Shown here in pieces: positions 7,692 through 16,870 of a stretch of 64,000 nt of DNA (position 1 is the stretch's first letter; every line of letters begins with the position of its first letter). The position numbers and the translations under genes were made by a program. This DNA is from Actinomyces bovis (lineage in GTDB: Bacteria; Actinomycetota; Actinomycetes; Actinomycetales; Actinomycetaceae), in NCBI RefSeq assembly GCF_900444995.1, contig NZ_UAPQ01000009.1, positions 183,097-247,096 of the forward strand, written 5' to 3'. The notes under the pieces are model-generated. The model had not been told where the DNA came from. It made no database searches and was given only the letters and a program-made list of their open reading frames with translations.

Positions 7692-7772
7692 AACCGCGAT
7701 ACCAATTCTCCGCGATGCTAGCGGGCCTTATCGTGCTGCCACAGCGAATCTTTAAGCCGCAACCGTGAAGGC

Positions 7773-8387
7773 TCAGACTGTTGCCCAGGCCCGGCGCAGC
7801 TCGCCGTCAGTAGCCGTGAAGCCTTGCCGCTCGAAGTAATGGCGGTCATGTACCGCGCTCTGCGCCACTACCAAGCTCTCGATGCCACTCTTACGGATCG
7901 CGGGGTCGGCGTAGAGAGTGCGCCCAGGTTTGAGATCGCGGAAGCGGTCAGTCACATAGTCCAGCAGGATCTGTCCCACAGTGCCCTGCTGCTGGTAGGC
8001 AAAGAGGCCAATAATCTCGTCATCACACAGGGTGACAAAGCTGCGTGCCCCCTCCAGCGTAGCCCCCTCAAAACCAGGGAAAGCCTTGCTAATGCCCGCG
8101 CCGTGCCGCTCCACGAAGCGCGTCACCAGGGCCGAGCCAGGCTCAACCGCACACACCGAATAGTGGCGCTCGCCGGACTGGCGCAGACGAATCAGCCAGT
8201 AGGCGTCAATAACCGCAATGACGGCGTTCATGGCGGCATAAGGCCAGATCATGAAGACCACGTTGTAGACCGTGGCGATCAAACTGCCGCTGAGGTTTAG
8301 CAGCCGGAACCGGCGGACGCTCGGCACCATCAGCGAGACCACCACGAGCACCGAGCCCGCCCACCCAATAACTTCCCACCAAGGCAT
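7773..8387 (-). CDS. YgjV-like membrane protein with C-terminal GNAT-like domain
   Basis: Of 204 aa, residues 1-70 contain two or three membrane segments (IGWAGSVLVVVSLMVPSV, GSLIATVYNVVFMIWPYAAM, AVIAVIDAYWLIRL) as in the YgjV family. The C-terminal about 125 residues are soluble and look like an acetyltransferase-type alpha/beta fold: FVTLCDDEIIGLFAYQ, then a final HYFERQGFTATDGELRRAW typical of GNAT C-termini. The acetyl-CoA loop is not obvious, so activity is uncertain. The start at 8387 has GGAGGG 5 nt upstream. The substrate is unknown. Confidence 0.65.
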   Translation of the reverse strand: MPWWEVIGWAGSVLVVVSLMVPSVRRFRLLNLSGSLIATVYNVVFMIWPYAAMNAVIAVIDAYWLIRLRQSGERHYSVCAVEPGSALVTRFVERHGAGISKAFPGFEGATLEGARSFVTLCDDEIIGLFAYQQQGTVGQILLDYVTDRFRDLKPGRTLYADPAIRKSGIESLVVAQSAVHDRHYFERQGFTATDGELRRAWATV

Positions 8388-8488
8388 GGCATTCCCTCCA
8401 ATGGCGCCGCACTATCTGGCGGCAAAGCGTACCTGCTGCAAGGCAGGCAGAGAACCCGGGAAGCGCGGGCATAATCGTGAACAGACAG

Positions 8489-8564
8489 TGGTGGACCCGG
8501 CCGGACTCGAACCGACGACAGACGCGGTGTAAACGCGGCGCTCTACCAACTGAGCTACGGGTCC
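8489..8564 (-). tRNA. tRNA-Val (UAC)
   Basis: A 76-nt tRNA including an encoded CCA. The acceptor stem GGACCCG pairs with CGGGTCC and the discriminator is A. The anticodon stem CGCG/CGCG encloses TTTACAC, giving UAC (valine). D-arm GCTCAGTTGGTAGAGC and T-loop TTCGAGT are standard. Confidence 0.95.
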
Positions 8565-8613
8565 CTTACGGGCACAAGCCCGCAATGTAGCAGGGATTAG
8601 GCTCCCTGCCCAC

Positions 8614-9030
8614 TCAGTGCCCGCGACTGGTGACGCGAATCCCGCTCCAACGCTCGCCAACTGAGGCAGCGGAGGTGGCGTGCATCCCAGCGGTGCGCAC
8701 GGCTTCCTCGACGTCGGAGACTGGCACAGCGCCCTTGGTACGCGCCTTGGGAGTCAAGACCCAGATCAGTCCGGCACCGTCCAGATTGGCCTGAGCATCG
8801 ACGAGCAGGTCCGTGAGGTCGTCCACATCGCCGTCATCAGCACGCCACCACACGATGGCGCCGTCAGCGACATCCTCATAGTCCTCATCCACCAGCGCTG
8901 TGCCGGTGGCCGCCTCAACTGCTTCACGCAGGCTGGCATCAACATCCTCGTCCCAGCAGAACTCCTGGACGACCTGCCCCGAGGTGAAGCCCAAGGCTGC
9001 ACCTGCTGTGCTCGCCACTGCTCGCACCAT
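8614..9030 (-). CDS. DUF3052 family protein
   Basis: This is a small acidic actinobacterial protein of unknown function that commonly sits divergently beside aceE, as here. From the ATG at 9030 it has 138 aa. The family signature is clear: LGFTSGQVVQEFCWDEDVD, LVDEDYEDVADGAIVWWR, then LIWVLTPKAR and a Trp-Ser-Gly near the C-terminus. GGAAGG directly abuts the ATG, so the GTG codons at 9027 or 9018 may be used instead. A longer open frame to 9159 adds non-conserved residues. A link with pyruvate metabolism is inferred from gene order only. Confidence 0.8.
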   Translation of the reverse strand: MVRAVASTAGAALGFTSGQVVQEFCWDEDVDASLREAVEAATGTALVDEDYEDVADGAIVWWRADDGDVDDLTDLLVDAQANLDGAGLIWVLTPKARTKGAVPVSDVEEAVRTAGMHATSAASVGERWSGIRVTSRGH

Positions 9031-9310
9031 CCTTCCGGGCCCCCTGGCCCAACCTGTCGGGCGGTCTTTGACCCGCCCGTAGGGCACTAGCCCACCGCAT
9101 GAGGCACCACGCGCGCAAGTGCCCAAAACAGCAAGCCTCCATGTGCCCGCCAATTTCAACCAATTTCCAGTGAGTCAAACCACACGTGAGCTAGGACTTT
9201 CTTCCTGATTCCAGCCCCCAGCAGCACTAACTAAGTCGTAGATTTGGGACCGTCATGGCAAGCGCCCCAAAAGGGCGATTCACCGCACCGACGCGAGGAA
9301 CGAGGAACCC

Positions 9311-12064
9311 GTGAGCCCCACCAGCGACTCTGCTCCACTTATCGACGGACTCCTAAGCAAGGTCACCGACAACGACCCCGAGGAGACCAAGGAGTGGCGC
9401 GACTCGCTCGACGCCCTCATCAAGGAGAAGGGCGCACCCCGGGCCCGCTTCATTCTCCTGTCTATGCTCGCTGAGGCGCGCCGCAAGAACGTTGCCGTGC
9501 CCGCCCAAACGGCCACCCCCTACGTCAACACCATCAACGTGGAGGACGAGCCCTACTTCCCCGGCGACGAGGACACCGAGCGCACCTACCGCCGCTGGCT
9601 GCGTTGGAACGCGGCAGTCATGGTGACTCGCGCCCAGCGCCCCGGCGTCGCCGTCGGTGGCCACATTTCCTCCTACGCCTCCACCGCCACCCTCTACGAG
9701 GTCGGCATGAACCACTTCTTCCGGGGCAAAGACCACCCCGGCGGCGGTGACCACGTTTTTTTCCAGGGCCACGCCTCCCCTGGCAACTACGCCCGTGCCT
9801 TCATCGAGGGGCGTTTAACGGAAACTGATCTGGACGGATTCCGCCAGGAGTACTCCCACCCAGAGGGCGGCCGCGGCATGCCCTCCTACCCACACCCGCG
9901 CCGTATGGAGGACTTCTGGGAGTACCCCACCGTCTCCATGGGCCTGGGTCCTGCCGAGGCCATTTACCAGGCCTGGTTCGACAAGTACCTGCAGGGCGCA
10001 GGCATTAAGGACACTTCTCAGCAGCACACCTGGGCCTTCCTGGGTGATGGCGAGATGGACGAGCCCGAGTCGCGCGGCATGATCCACCTGGCTGCCGGCC
10101 AGCAGTTGGACAACCTGACCTTTGTCATCAACTGCAACCTGCAGCGTCTAGACGGTCCGGTGCGTGGAAACGGCAAGATCATCCAGGAGCTCGAGGCCGA
10201 GTTCAAAGGTGCCGGTTGGAACGTCATCAAGGTGATCTGGGGTCGTGGCTGGGACCAGCTGCTTGCCGCAGACAAGGACCACGCCCTGGAGCACCTCATG
10301 ATGGAAACTCTCGACGGCGATTACCAGGCCTTCAAAGCTAACGACGGCGCCTACGTGCGCGAGCACTTCTTCAACCGCGACCCACGCACCGCCGCACTGG
10401 TCAAGGACTGGACCGACGAGCAGATCTGGGCCCTGCAACGCGGTGGCAACGACTACCGCAAGATGTACGCCGCCTATAAGGCTGCTATGGAGCACAAGGG
10501 CCAGCCCACCGTGATCCTGGCGCACACTGTTAAGGGCTACATGCTGGGGTCGCACTTCGCCGGCCGCAATGCCACCCACCAGATGAAGAAGCTGTCGCTG
10601 GATGACCTTAAGGGCCTGCGCGACCGCCTGCGCATCCCGATCACAGATGAGCAGCTAGAGGCCAATCCCAAGCTGCCGCCCTACTACCGTCCCGCAGCGG
10701 ACGACCCAGCCCTGCTGTACATGCTGGAGCGACGCCGTCAGCTCGGTGGTTTTGTGCCCGAGCGGCGCGATCACGGCAAGGAGTTGGAACTGCCTGGGGA
10801 CAAGGCCTACGACATCCTCAAGTCTGGTTCTGGCAATCAGGAGGTGGCCACCACGATGGCTTTCGTGCGCCTCCTCAAGGAGCTCATTAAGGAGAAGGGT
10901 ATCGGGCGTCGTATCGTGCCGATTGTCCCCGATGAGTCCCGCACCTTCGGCCTGGAGTCGCTCTTCCCCACCAAGAAGATCTACAACACCCAGGGCCAGA
11001 ACTACACGCCGGTGGACGCTGACATGATGCTGTCCTACCGGGAGTCCACCTCCGGACAGCTCATGCACACCGGCATCAACGAGGCTGGTTCCGCTGCGCT
11101 ATTCCAGGTGGTTGGGACCAGCTACGCCACGCACGGCGAGCCGATGATCCCCGTCTACATCTTCTACTCGATGTTCGGCTTCCAACGCACTGCGGACCAG
11201 TTCTGGGCTGCCGGTGACCAGCTGGCACGCGGCTTCATTATGGGTGCCACTGCGGGCCGCACCACCTTGGCAGGTGAGGGCACCCAGCACATGGACGGCC
11301 ACTCGCCGCTGATCTCCGCCACAAACGAGGCGGTGGTAACTTATGACCCGGCTTATGCCTACGAAATCCGCCACATCGTGCGCGATGCCATCGAGCGCTG
11401 GTACGGCCCCGACTCCGGCCGCAACCGCGACATCATGTACTACCTGACCATCTACAACGAGCCCATCGTCCAGCCGGCTGAGCCGGAGAATGTGGACGTT
11501 GAGGGCATCCTCAAGGGCCTTTACAAGCTCGACGACGCCCCCGCCGGGGACGGACCAGAGGTCACGCTGCTGGCCTCCGGCGTCGGCGTGCCGTGGATCC
11601 GTCAGGCCCGCGAGCTGCTGCTAAACGACTGGGGCGTGCGCGCTTCTACTTGGTCGGTCACCTCCTGGAACGAGCTGCGCCGTGAGGCCCTAGCTGTGGA
11701 GAAGGCCAATTTCCTTTCTGGAGATGCTGCTGGCCAGGTCCCCTACCTGACGCGCCAGCTCTCGCAGGCCCAGGGGCCCTTCATCGCCACCAGCGACTTC
11801 GATCACCTGGTCCAGGATCAGATCCGCGCCTGGGTGCCCGGTGACTTCCACACCCTGGGTGCGGACGGCTTTGGCTTCTCCGACACCCGCCCGGCAGCCC
11901 GCCGCTTCTTCCTAATCGACGCACACTCCGTGGCGGTCAAGGCCCTGCAGGCCTTAGTGCGTCAGGGCAGACTGGACCGCTCAGTGCTGGAGCAAGCGCT
12001 GGCCCGTTACGAACTGGAGAATATCCACGCTGGCTCCTCAGGTTCTACGGGTGGCGACGCCTGA
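9311..12064 (+). CDS. aceE: pyruvate dehydrogenase E1 component, homodimeric type
   Basis: This thiamine-diphosphate enzyme decarboxylates pyruvate and passes the acetyl group to the lipoyl E2, making acetyl-CoA. Its 917 aa are full length. The ThDP/Mg motif is [12 protein letters not shown] with the following Asn in FVINCN (about residues 240-275). [15 protein letters not shown], the central pyrimidine domain ([18 protein letters not shown]) and the C-terminal transketolase-like domain are all present. Start is GTG with GAGGAA 4 nt upstream. As usual in actinobacteria no E2 or E3 gene adjoins it. A strong hairpin follows. Acetyl-CoA made here feeds the fatty-acid operon encoded just downstream. 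Confidence 0.97.
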   Translation: MSPTSDSAPLIDGLLSKVTDNDPEETKEWRDSLDALIKEKGAPRARFILLSMLAEARRKNVAVPAQTATPYVNTINVEDEPYFPGDEDTERTYRRWLRWNAAVMVTRAQRPGVAVGGHISSYASTATLYEVGMNHFFRGKDHPGGGDHVFFQGHASPGNYARAFIEGRLTETDLDGFRQEYSHPEGGRGMPSYPHPRRMEDFWEYPTVSMGLGPAEAIYQAWFDKYLQGAGIKDTSQQHTWAFLGDGEMDEPESRGMIHLAAGQQLDNLTFVINCNLQRLDGPVRGNGKIIQELEAEFKGAGWNVIKVIWGRGWDQLLAADKDHALEHLMMETLDGDYQAFKANDGAYVREHFFNRDPRTAALVKDWTDEQIWALQRGGNDYRKMYAAYKAAMEHKGQPTVILAHTVKGYMLGSHFAGRNATHQMKKLSLDDLKGLRDRLRIPITDEQLEANPKLPPYYRPAADDPALLYMLERRRQLGGFVPERRDHGKELELPGDKAYDILKSGSGNQEVATTMAFVRLLKELIKEKGIGRRIVPIVPDESRTFGLESLFPTKKIYNTQGQNYTPVDADMMLSYRESTSGQLMHTGINEAGSAALFQVVGTSYATHGEPMIPVYIFYSMFGFQRTADQFWAAGDQLARGFIMGATAGRTTLAGEGTQHMDGHSPLISATNEAVVTYDPAYAYEIRHIVRDAIERWYGPDSGRNRDIMYYLTIYNEPIVQPAEPENVDVEGILKGLYKLDDAPAGDGPEVTLLASGVGVPWIRQARELLLNDWGVRASTWSVTSWNELRREALAVEKANFLSGDAAGQVPYLTRQLSQAQGPFIATSDFDHLVQDQIRAWVPGDFHTLGADGFGFSDTRPAARRFFLIDAHSVAVKALQALVRQGRLDRSVLEQALARYELENIHAGSSGSTGGDA

Positions 12065-12100
12065 GGTAAGGGTTCCTGAGCATCTGAGTGACTCCTGACA

Positions 12101-12143
12101 GTTCCGGGCCTGGTTACCGATAGGTTCCAGGCCCGGACTTTTG
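12101..12143 (+). terminator. terminator of aceE
   Basis: The stem GTTCCGGGCCTGG pairs with CCAGGCCCGGAC around a 13-nt loop and is followed by TTTTG. It lies about 37 nt after the aceE stop. It is the only hairpin seen here with a real U-tract. Confidence 0.85.
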
Positions 12144-12200
12144 TCTCCAGTGACGAAGCAGCTGGCGACATCACTCCTATCGTCATGGATGCTTTACCTA

Positions 12201-12206
12201 TAGGCT
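12201..12206 (+). promoter_or_regulatory. -10 element of the lipoprotein gene (leaderless)
   Basis: TAGGCT, within TATAGGCT, is followed by 6 nt and then the ATG at 12213. No ribosome site precedes the ATG. Confidence 0.6.
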
Positions 12207-12212
12207 GCGTTT

Positions 12213-12962
12213 ATGCGATCCCTGAAGTCTCTCGCTTACACCAGACGAGCTCTCGCCGTCGCCCTGGTGCTCGGGCTGCCCCTGCTGACCTCATGCTCCA
12301 GCACCAAGCCAGCGGCAGCGCCCTCCGCAACGGCTGGAAGCGCGGCGGCAGCCTTAAGCAGCACAGCGGACGCAACGCCCGCAGCAGCCGCTGGGGCAGC
12401 CTCGAACAGTCCCACGCAGAGTGTTAGCCCCACGGAGCAAAACACTGAAGCTGCCACGTCACCTTCTGCCGCAGGCACCTCTAACGCTGGCGGCGGCACA
12501 TCCGCAACGGTGACCAAGGGTGAAGAGGTGGAGCGCGGACCTCACTGCACCGCAGAGGACCTCAAACAGCCCACCTCACCCGATGAGCTCACCGCCGACA
12601 CGAGCCGGGAGCAGGCACTAAAGGAAGTTGGAAAGACCATCCCTGCCTCCCCTCACACGGTGGTGGAAAACTCTTTCGACAACACCAACGCCTACGTGGT
12701 GAAGGTGGAAGCCGGGGCCACCACCGTGGAGGTCAACGCGGCAGCGACAGTGGTCGTGATCGAGGGCGATATCGATACGCTGATTGTTAACGGCACCGCC
12801 TCCACCATTTGGGTGGACAACGTTGACCATGTCCAGATGGGTGAAAACTCAGCTGGAAACTACGTCATGTGGACCGGCAGCAAGCCGGACCTCCAGGACC
12901 AGGGCACAGGTAACACCACGGCCCGGGCCGAGTATGCGGTGCACGTACACAACTATTGTTGA
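12213..12962 (+). CDS. DUF3060-type lipoprotein
   Basis: This is a 249-aa surface lipoprotein. Residues 1-28 form a lipoprotein signal peptide (basic MRSLKSLAYTRRA, hydrophobic core, lipobox LLTSC with Cys28). A low-complexity Ala/Ser/Thr linker to about residue 100 would span the wall. The C-terminal domain contains repeating short strands ending in V or I (VEVNAAATVVVIEGDID, LIVNGTASTIWVDN, ENSAGNYVMWTG), the DUF3060 beta pattern. Two cysteines (CTAE near 112 and the C-terminal Cys) could form a disulfide. Function unknown. It lies between aceE and fasR but is flanked by terminators on both sides. Confidence 0.8.
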   Translation: MRSLKSLAYTRRALAVALVLGLPLLTSCSSTKPAAAPSATAGSAAAALSSTADATPAAAAGAASNSPTQSVSPTEQNTEAATSPSAAGTSNAGGGTSATVTKGEEVERGPHCTAEDLKQPTSPDELTADTSREQALKEVGKTIPASPHTVVENSFDNTNAYVVKVEAGATTVEVNAAATVVVIEGDIDTLIVNGTASTIWVDNVDHVQMGENSAGNYVMWTGSKPDLQDQGTGNTTARAEYAVHVHNYC

Positions 12963-13010
12963 GCTACTGATAGGCGATACTGCTAAGCCCGGCTTCAGCC
13001 TTACGAGTGT

Positions 13011-13042
13011 CAAGACTGTAAGGACTTCGGTCTTGTAATTTT
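13011..13042 (+). terminator. terminator after the lipoprotein gene
   Basis: CAAGAC pairs with GTCTTG and is followed by TAATTTT, 48 nt after the lipoprotein stop and before the fasR promoter. Confidence 0.55.
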
Positions 13043-13058
13043 CCTACAAGCGTTCCTC

Positions 13059-13064
13059 TACGAT
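13059..13064 (+). promoter_or_regulatory. -10 element of fasR (leaderless)
   Basis: TACGAT is followed by CAGTGT and then the ATG at 13071. This promoter probably drives fasR and part or all of the fab genes. No ribosome site is present. Confidence 0.6.
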
Positions 13065-13070
13065 CAGTGT

Positions 13071-14255
13071 ATGGCTGAACTAAGCGCCCCCGTAGTCGCC
13101 GCCCTTCGCAACGCACAAGACCAGATCGTCGAGCATTCCCTCGATCTTGTCAGTGCCGAGTACCCCTGGTATCGCACGCTTCCCGAGGCTTCCCGCCGCC
13201 AGATCGAGGCTGTCGCCCGTATGGGCGTGACCATGTTCGTTGATTCAGTCGAGGACCCCGAGAACGCCACCAAACCCTCACAGATCTTCTCTGTGGCCCC
13301 AGCCACTCTCACGGGCACGATTTCACTGGAACAGACGCTCTCCCTGGTGCGTTCAGTGGTCTCTGTGGTTGAAGAAGAGTTCCCCGAGGTGGTGCCGCAA
13401 GAGCACCGGGACGCGGTGCGAATCCTGGTGCTGCGCTTCGGCAGGGACATCGGCTTTGCAGCAGCGCAGGTATACGCCCGCGCCGCAGAAGCACGCGGCG
13501 CCTGGGACGCGCGGCTGGAATCCGTATCCGTAGATGCGATGCTCCATGACTCCCCACAGGACGCAGAGACCCGCGCTGGCACGGCCGGCTGGCACGGGAC
13601 CGGGCCTGCCGTCGCTATTGCCGCCCGCATTGCGCTGGATGCCTTGGCCGTTTCCAATCTGCGGCGGCAGTGCCGCAGCCTGGCCGGGGATTGCCTAGTG
13701 TCCGTGCGCGGCGACTCCGTTTTGGTGGTCATGGGCAGTCCCAAGGAAGGCAAAGATGCCACCAACCGGGCCACCAGCGTGGAGTCGCGACTAGACCAGG
13801 CCGCTATGACCCTGAGCGCTGGTCTCGGGGACTACGCCGTGGTCGGCCCCGTAGTACCTGGGGTGGCGGAAGCTGGCATGTCATTGCGCTCCGCTATGGC
13901 TGGCCTGCGGGCTTTACCTGGCTGGCCTGAAGCCCAGTGTCCGTTGCGCGCAGACGACCTACTGCCAGAGCGGGTGCTTGCTGGCGACCCCTTGGCGCCA
14001 CAGCAGCTGCTGGCACTCGTGCACCGGCCTTTGCGTGAGATGGGTGATCCCTTTGAGGAGACCGTCGCCGCCTACTTGTCCAATGGCCGCAGCCTGGAAG
14101 CCACCGCTCGGGCCTTGTTCGTGCACGCGAACACAGTGCGCTACCGGTTGGGAAGAGTCACTGAGCAGGTCGGCTGGGACCCCACTGACCCACGCGAAGG
14201 CCTCATGCTGCACGTGGCCATCATCATCGGGCGTCTAGAGGCCGTAGGACGCTGA
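13071..14255 (+). CDS. fasR: FasR-like PucR-family activator of fatty-acid synthesis
   Basis: In Streptomyces coelicolor FasR activates the fabD-fabH-acpP-fabF operon and is encoded immediately upstream of it, exactly the position here. The 394-aa protein has a GGDEF-like central fold and a C-terminal PucR helix-turn-helix: YLSNGRSLEATARALFVHANTVRYRL (about residues 335-360), followed by VGWDPTDPREGLML. The start is the leaderless ATG at 13071. The fabD GTG lies 2 nt after the stop, so the two are likely co-translated. Expected effector: long-chain acyl-CoA, inferred from the family. Confidence 0.9.
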   Translation: MAELSAPVVAALRNAQDQIVEHSLDLVSAEYPWYRTLPEASRRQIEAVARMGVTMFVDSVEDPENATKPSQIFSVAPATLTGTISLEQTLSLVRSVVSVVEEEFPEVVPQEHRDAVRILVLRFGRDIGFAAAQVYARAAEARGAWDARLESVSVDAMLHDSPQDAETRAGTAGWHGTGPAVAIAARIALDALAVSNLRRQCRSLAGDCLVSVRGDSVLVVMGSPKEGKDATNRATSVESRLDQAAMTLSAGLGDYAVVGPVVPGVAEAGMSLRSAMAGLRALPGWPEAQCPLRADDLLPERVLAGDPLAPQQLLALVHRPLREMGDPFEETVAAYLSNGRSLEATARALFVHANTVRYRLGRVTEQVGWDPTDPREGLMLHVAIIIGRLEAVGR

Positions 14256-14257
14256 AG

Positions 14258-15220
14258 GTGCGGGCATTGCTTTGCCCCGGGCAGGGGGCGCAAAAGCCCG
14301 GGATGCTTTCGGCTTGGTTGCCGGGGGCCGCCGGGGCCGAGGCTCAGGCCGCGCAAGAGGTGCTGACGCTGGTGCGCGCCGCCTCGGAACAAACCGGCCT
14401 GGATCTCCTGCGGCTTGGAACGCAGGCGTATGCAGCCGAAATCCGGGACACTGCTGTGGCGCAGCCACTAATTGTGTTGGCGTCGCTGGCCAGCGCCATT
14501 CACCACGGCCTATTGCTGGATGACGAGGGTGCTCAGCGCGCCTCTGGCCAGCTAGCTGCAAGCGATGGATCTGGCGACGCCGTCGCTGGGCATTCTCTGG
14601 GTGCGCTGACTGCCCTGGCGCTGGCTGGGGTGCTGACGCCGTTGGAGGCCGTAACTCTGGCAGCTAAGCGGGGTGCCGCCATGGCCCAGTGCTGCCGCAT
14701 TGGGGAGCCGGGCGGAATGACTGCCCTGCTTGGTGGAGACCGTGCAGCGGTGCTGGCAGCTGTTGAAGCCGCCGGGCTCTACGCCGCCAATATCAACGGC
14801 GCTACGCAGCTTGTGGCTGCCGGAACACTCAGTGCCCTGGATGGTTTTCAGGCACCAGTCGGGGTGCGCACGGTGCGCCTAGAGGTGGCTGGAGCATTCC
14901 ACTGCCCTGCGATGGCTCCAGCCGCATCCATGCTGACTCAGGCTGTGGAGGAGCTACCTGAGCGGGTGCTGCGGCGCACGATAATTGATGAAGCCACTGG
15001 TGAGGTACATCCAGTGGGCAGTTCCGGGCGAGAGTTGCTGACCGGGCTGATTGCGCACTTAACCGCTCCCGTGCGTTGGGATCTGGTGCAGGAGCAGTTG
15101 CTGCGCCTAGGTGTCACCGAGGCGGTTGAGCTGGCACCAGCTGGGACGCTGGCGGGATTCGCACGGCGTGACCTGCCCGGAATCACCGTCACCCGCCTGC
15201 GCGCTCCCGCCGTCGTCTGA
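14258..15220 (+). CDS. fabD: malonyl-CoA:ACP transacylase
   Basis: It transfers malonyl from CoA to acyl carrier protein, giving the extender unit for type II fatty-acid synthesis. At 320 aa it starts ALLCPGQGAQKPGM. It carries the nucleophile Ser in GHSLGAL, NINGATQLVAAG, and the catalytic His in AGAFHCPAM. The GTG start sits 2 nt after fasR with little ribosome site, suggesting coupling. fabH would normally follow; here acpP comes next after 120 bp. Confidence 0.95.
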   Translation: MRALLCPGQGAQKPGMLSAWLPGAAGAEAQAAQEVLTLVRAASEQTGLDLLRLGTQAYAAEIRDTAVAQPLIVLASLASAIHHGLLLDDEGAQRASGQLAASDGSGDAVAGHSLGALTALALAGVLTPLEAVTLAAKRGAAMAQCCRIGEPGGMTALLGGDRAAVLAAVEAAGLYAANINGATQLVAAGTLSALDGFQAPVGVRTVRLEVAGAFHCPAMAPAASMLTQAVEELPERVLRRTIIDEATGEVHPVGSSGRELLTGLIAHLTAPVRWDLVQEQLLRLGVTEAVELAPAGTLAGFARRDLPGITVTRLRAPAVV

Positions 15221-15340
15221 ACCTTCCCCGGGCACCGGAGCCCTCAGAGGCGCGCAGCAAGCCAATTCTGGGGGACAATGGTCCCGTGCCCGCTGGGCAC
15301 CAAACACACCAGCCCCAACCCGCAACTTCAAGGAGTCCAC

Positions 15341-15589
15341 ATGTCTGCTGAGCCCACAGAGGTCTTTGCTGCCGTCACTGAGATCCTCGCGGAGGAGGCG
15401 GGTATAGATGCCGCCACTATCACTCGAGACACGGACTTAGCTAAGGACCTAGACATTGACTCGCTGGGGCTGCTGACCATCGCCACGCAGATCGAGGAGC
15501 GCTTCCCGATCACTCTGGAGGACTCTCTGCTCACCAAGCTAACCACCGTGGGACAGCTGGTGGACCAGGTCTGCGACGCCCAGGCCTGA
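15341..15589 (+). CDS. acpP: acyl carrier protein
   Basis: An 82-aa cytosolic carrier that holds growing acyl chains on a phosphopantetheine arm. The attachment motif is DLDIDSLGLL with Ser41. The sequence is acidic and four-helical in pattern (VFAAVTEILAEEAGI; IATQIEERFPI; VGQLVDQVC). AAGGAG lies 6 nt before the ATG. A longer in-frame start at 15284 lacks support. It is 4 nt from fabF, so the two are coupled. Confidence 0.96.
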   Translation: MSAEPTEVFAAVTEILAEEAGIDAATITRDTDLAKDLDIDSLGLLTIATQIEERFPITLEDSLLTKLTTVGQLVDQVCDAQA

Positions 15590-15593
15590 GCCC

Positions 15594-16829
15594 ATGACGC
15601 GCACGGCCGAGGTGGTGGTCACTGGGCTTGGCACTGTCAACCCACTTGGCGCCGATGTGCCCAGCACCTGGCAGGCATTGCATGAGGGACGCTGCGCGGT
15701 GCGCAACCTGGATGCTGCTTGGGCGGAGGAGTATCAGCTACCGGTACGCATTGGTGCAACTTTGGCCTGCGATCCGGCTGATGAGTTGAGTCCCAAGGAG
15801 TTGCGTCGCCTGGACCGGGCCAGCCAGTGCGCCCTGCTGGCGGCCCGCCAAGCCTGGGCACAGGCAGCCTCCCCGGAAGTGGACGGTGAGCGCCTAGCGG
15901 TGAGTCTGTCTCCTGGTATGGGGCCGGTCCTATCGGTGATGCAGGCCTGGGACACCTTGCGGGAAAAGGGCCACAGGCGGGTACTGCCCACAGCCGTGCC
16001 GGCACTTATGCCTAACAGCCCGGCTGTGGCCGTGGGGCTGGCGCTTGGAGCCCGCGCAGGCGTCCACGCCCCAGTTTCAGCCTGTGCGTCTGGCGCAGAA
16101 GCCATTGCCTATGGCGCCGACTTGATCGCCCTAGGGCGTGCCGACTTAGTCCTAGCCGGGGGCACTGATGCTGCCCTGCACCCCATGAGCCTGGCGGCTT
16201 TTGCCGCCATGCGGGCCTTGTCCACCCGCAATGAGGACCCGGGTACAGCTTCGCGGCCTTTCGCAGCTGACCGCGATGGCTTTGTGATGGGTGAGGGCGC
16301 CGGAGTACTCGTATTGGAGTCCGCCGAGCATGCAGCCACACGTGGAGCGAAAGTTCTAGCCCGCTTGGCGGGCGCTGCCGTCACAGCGGATGCCTACGAC
16401 GTAGCTCGCCCAGAACCGCAAGGGCGCGAGCAGGAACGGGCGCTGCGCCTGGCTTTGGAGCGCGGTGGCCTCTCCCCCGCGCAGGTGGGACATGTAAACG
16501 CGCATGCCACCTCTACGCCTGCCGGCGACACGGTGGAGGCGCAGGTACTGGCACGAACCGTTCCCGGCGCCGCAGTGAGCGCCACCAAGTCCGCCACCGG
16601 GCACCTCCTAGGCGGAGCCGGAGGGTTGGAGGCAGTGCTGACGGTGATGTCCTTGGTAGACGGCTGGTTGCCACCAACTTTGTTGCCTGGCGGTATCGAT
16701 CCAGCGATCGCGGCCACGGGGATCGACGTCGTCGGCCCCTGCGGGCGTCAGGCCCTTGACCTAGAGGCGGCTGTAAGCACTTCCTTTGGTTTTGGTGGGC
16801 ACAATGTGGCCTTGGCCTTTAGCCGTTGA
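15594..16829 (+). CDS. fabF: beta-ketoacyl-ACP synthase II
   Basis: The elongating condensing enzyme of type II fatty-acid synthesis (KasA/FabF family), 411 aa. The Cys-His-His triad is complete: Cys in VSACASGAEA (about residue 163), His in NAHATSTPAGD and His in KSATGHLLGGAGG. STSFGFGGHN near the C-terminus is standard. It is the last gene of the operon and converges on a TIM-barrel gene 41 bp away. There is no fabH in the window, so initiation must be encoded elsewhere. Confidence 0.96.
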   Translation: MTRTAEVVVTGLGTVNPLGADVPSTWQALHEGRCAVRNLDAAWAEEYQLPVRIGATLACDPADELSPKELRRLDRASQCALLAARQAWAQAASPEVDGERLAVSLSPGMGPVLSVMQAWDTLREKGHRRVLPTAVPALMPNSPAVAVGLALGARAGVHAPVSACASGAEAIAYGADLIALGRADLVLAGGTDAALHPMSLAAFAAMRALSTRNEDPGTASRPFAADRDGFVMGEGAGVLVLESAEHAATRGAKVLARLAGAAVTADAYDVARPEPQGREQERALRLALERGGLSPAQVGHVNAHATSTPAGDTVEAQVLARTVPGAAVSATKSATGHLLGGAGGLEAVLTVMSLVDGWLPPTLLPGGIDPAIAATGIDVVGPCGRQALDLEAAVSTSFGFGGHNVALAFSR

Positions 16830-16870
16830 GGCGCTGCGAGGCGGCAGGTGCAGGATTTAAGCCCAGAGCC

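Noticed and set aside
16394..16717. Open frames antisense to fabF
   Set aside because: High GC gives long antisense frames; fabF is intact with its full catalytic triad.
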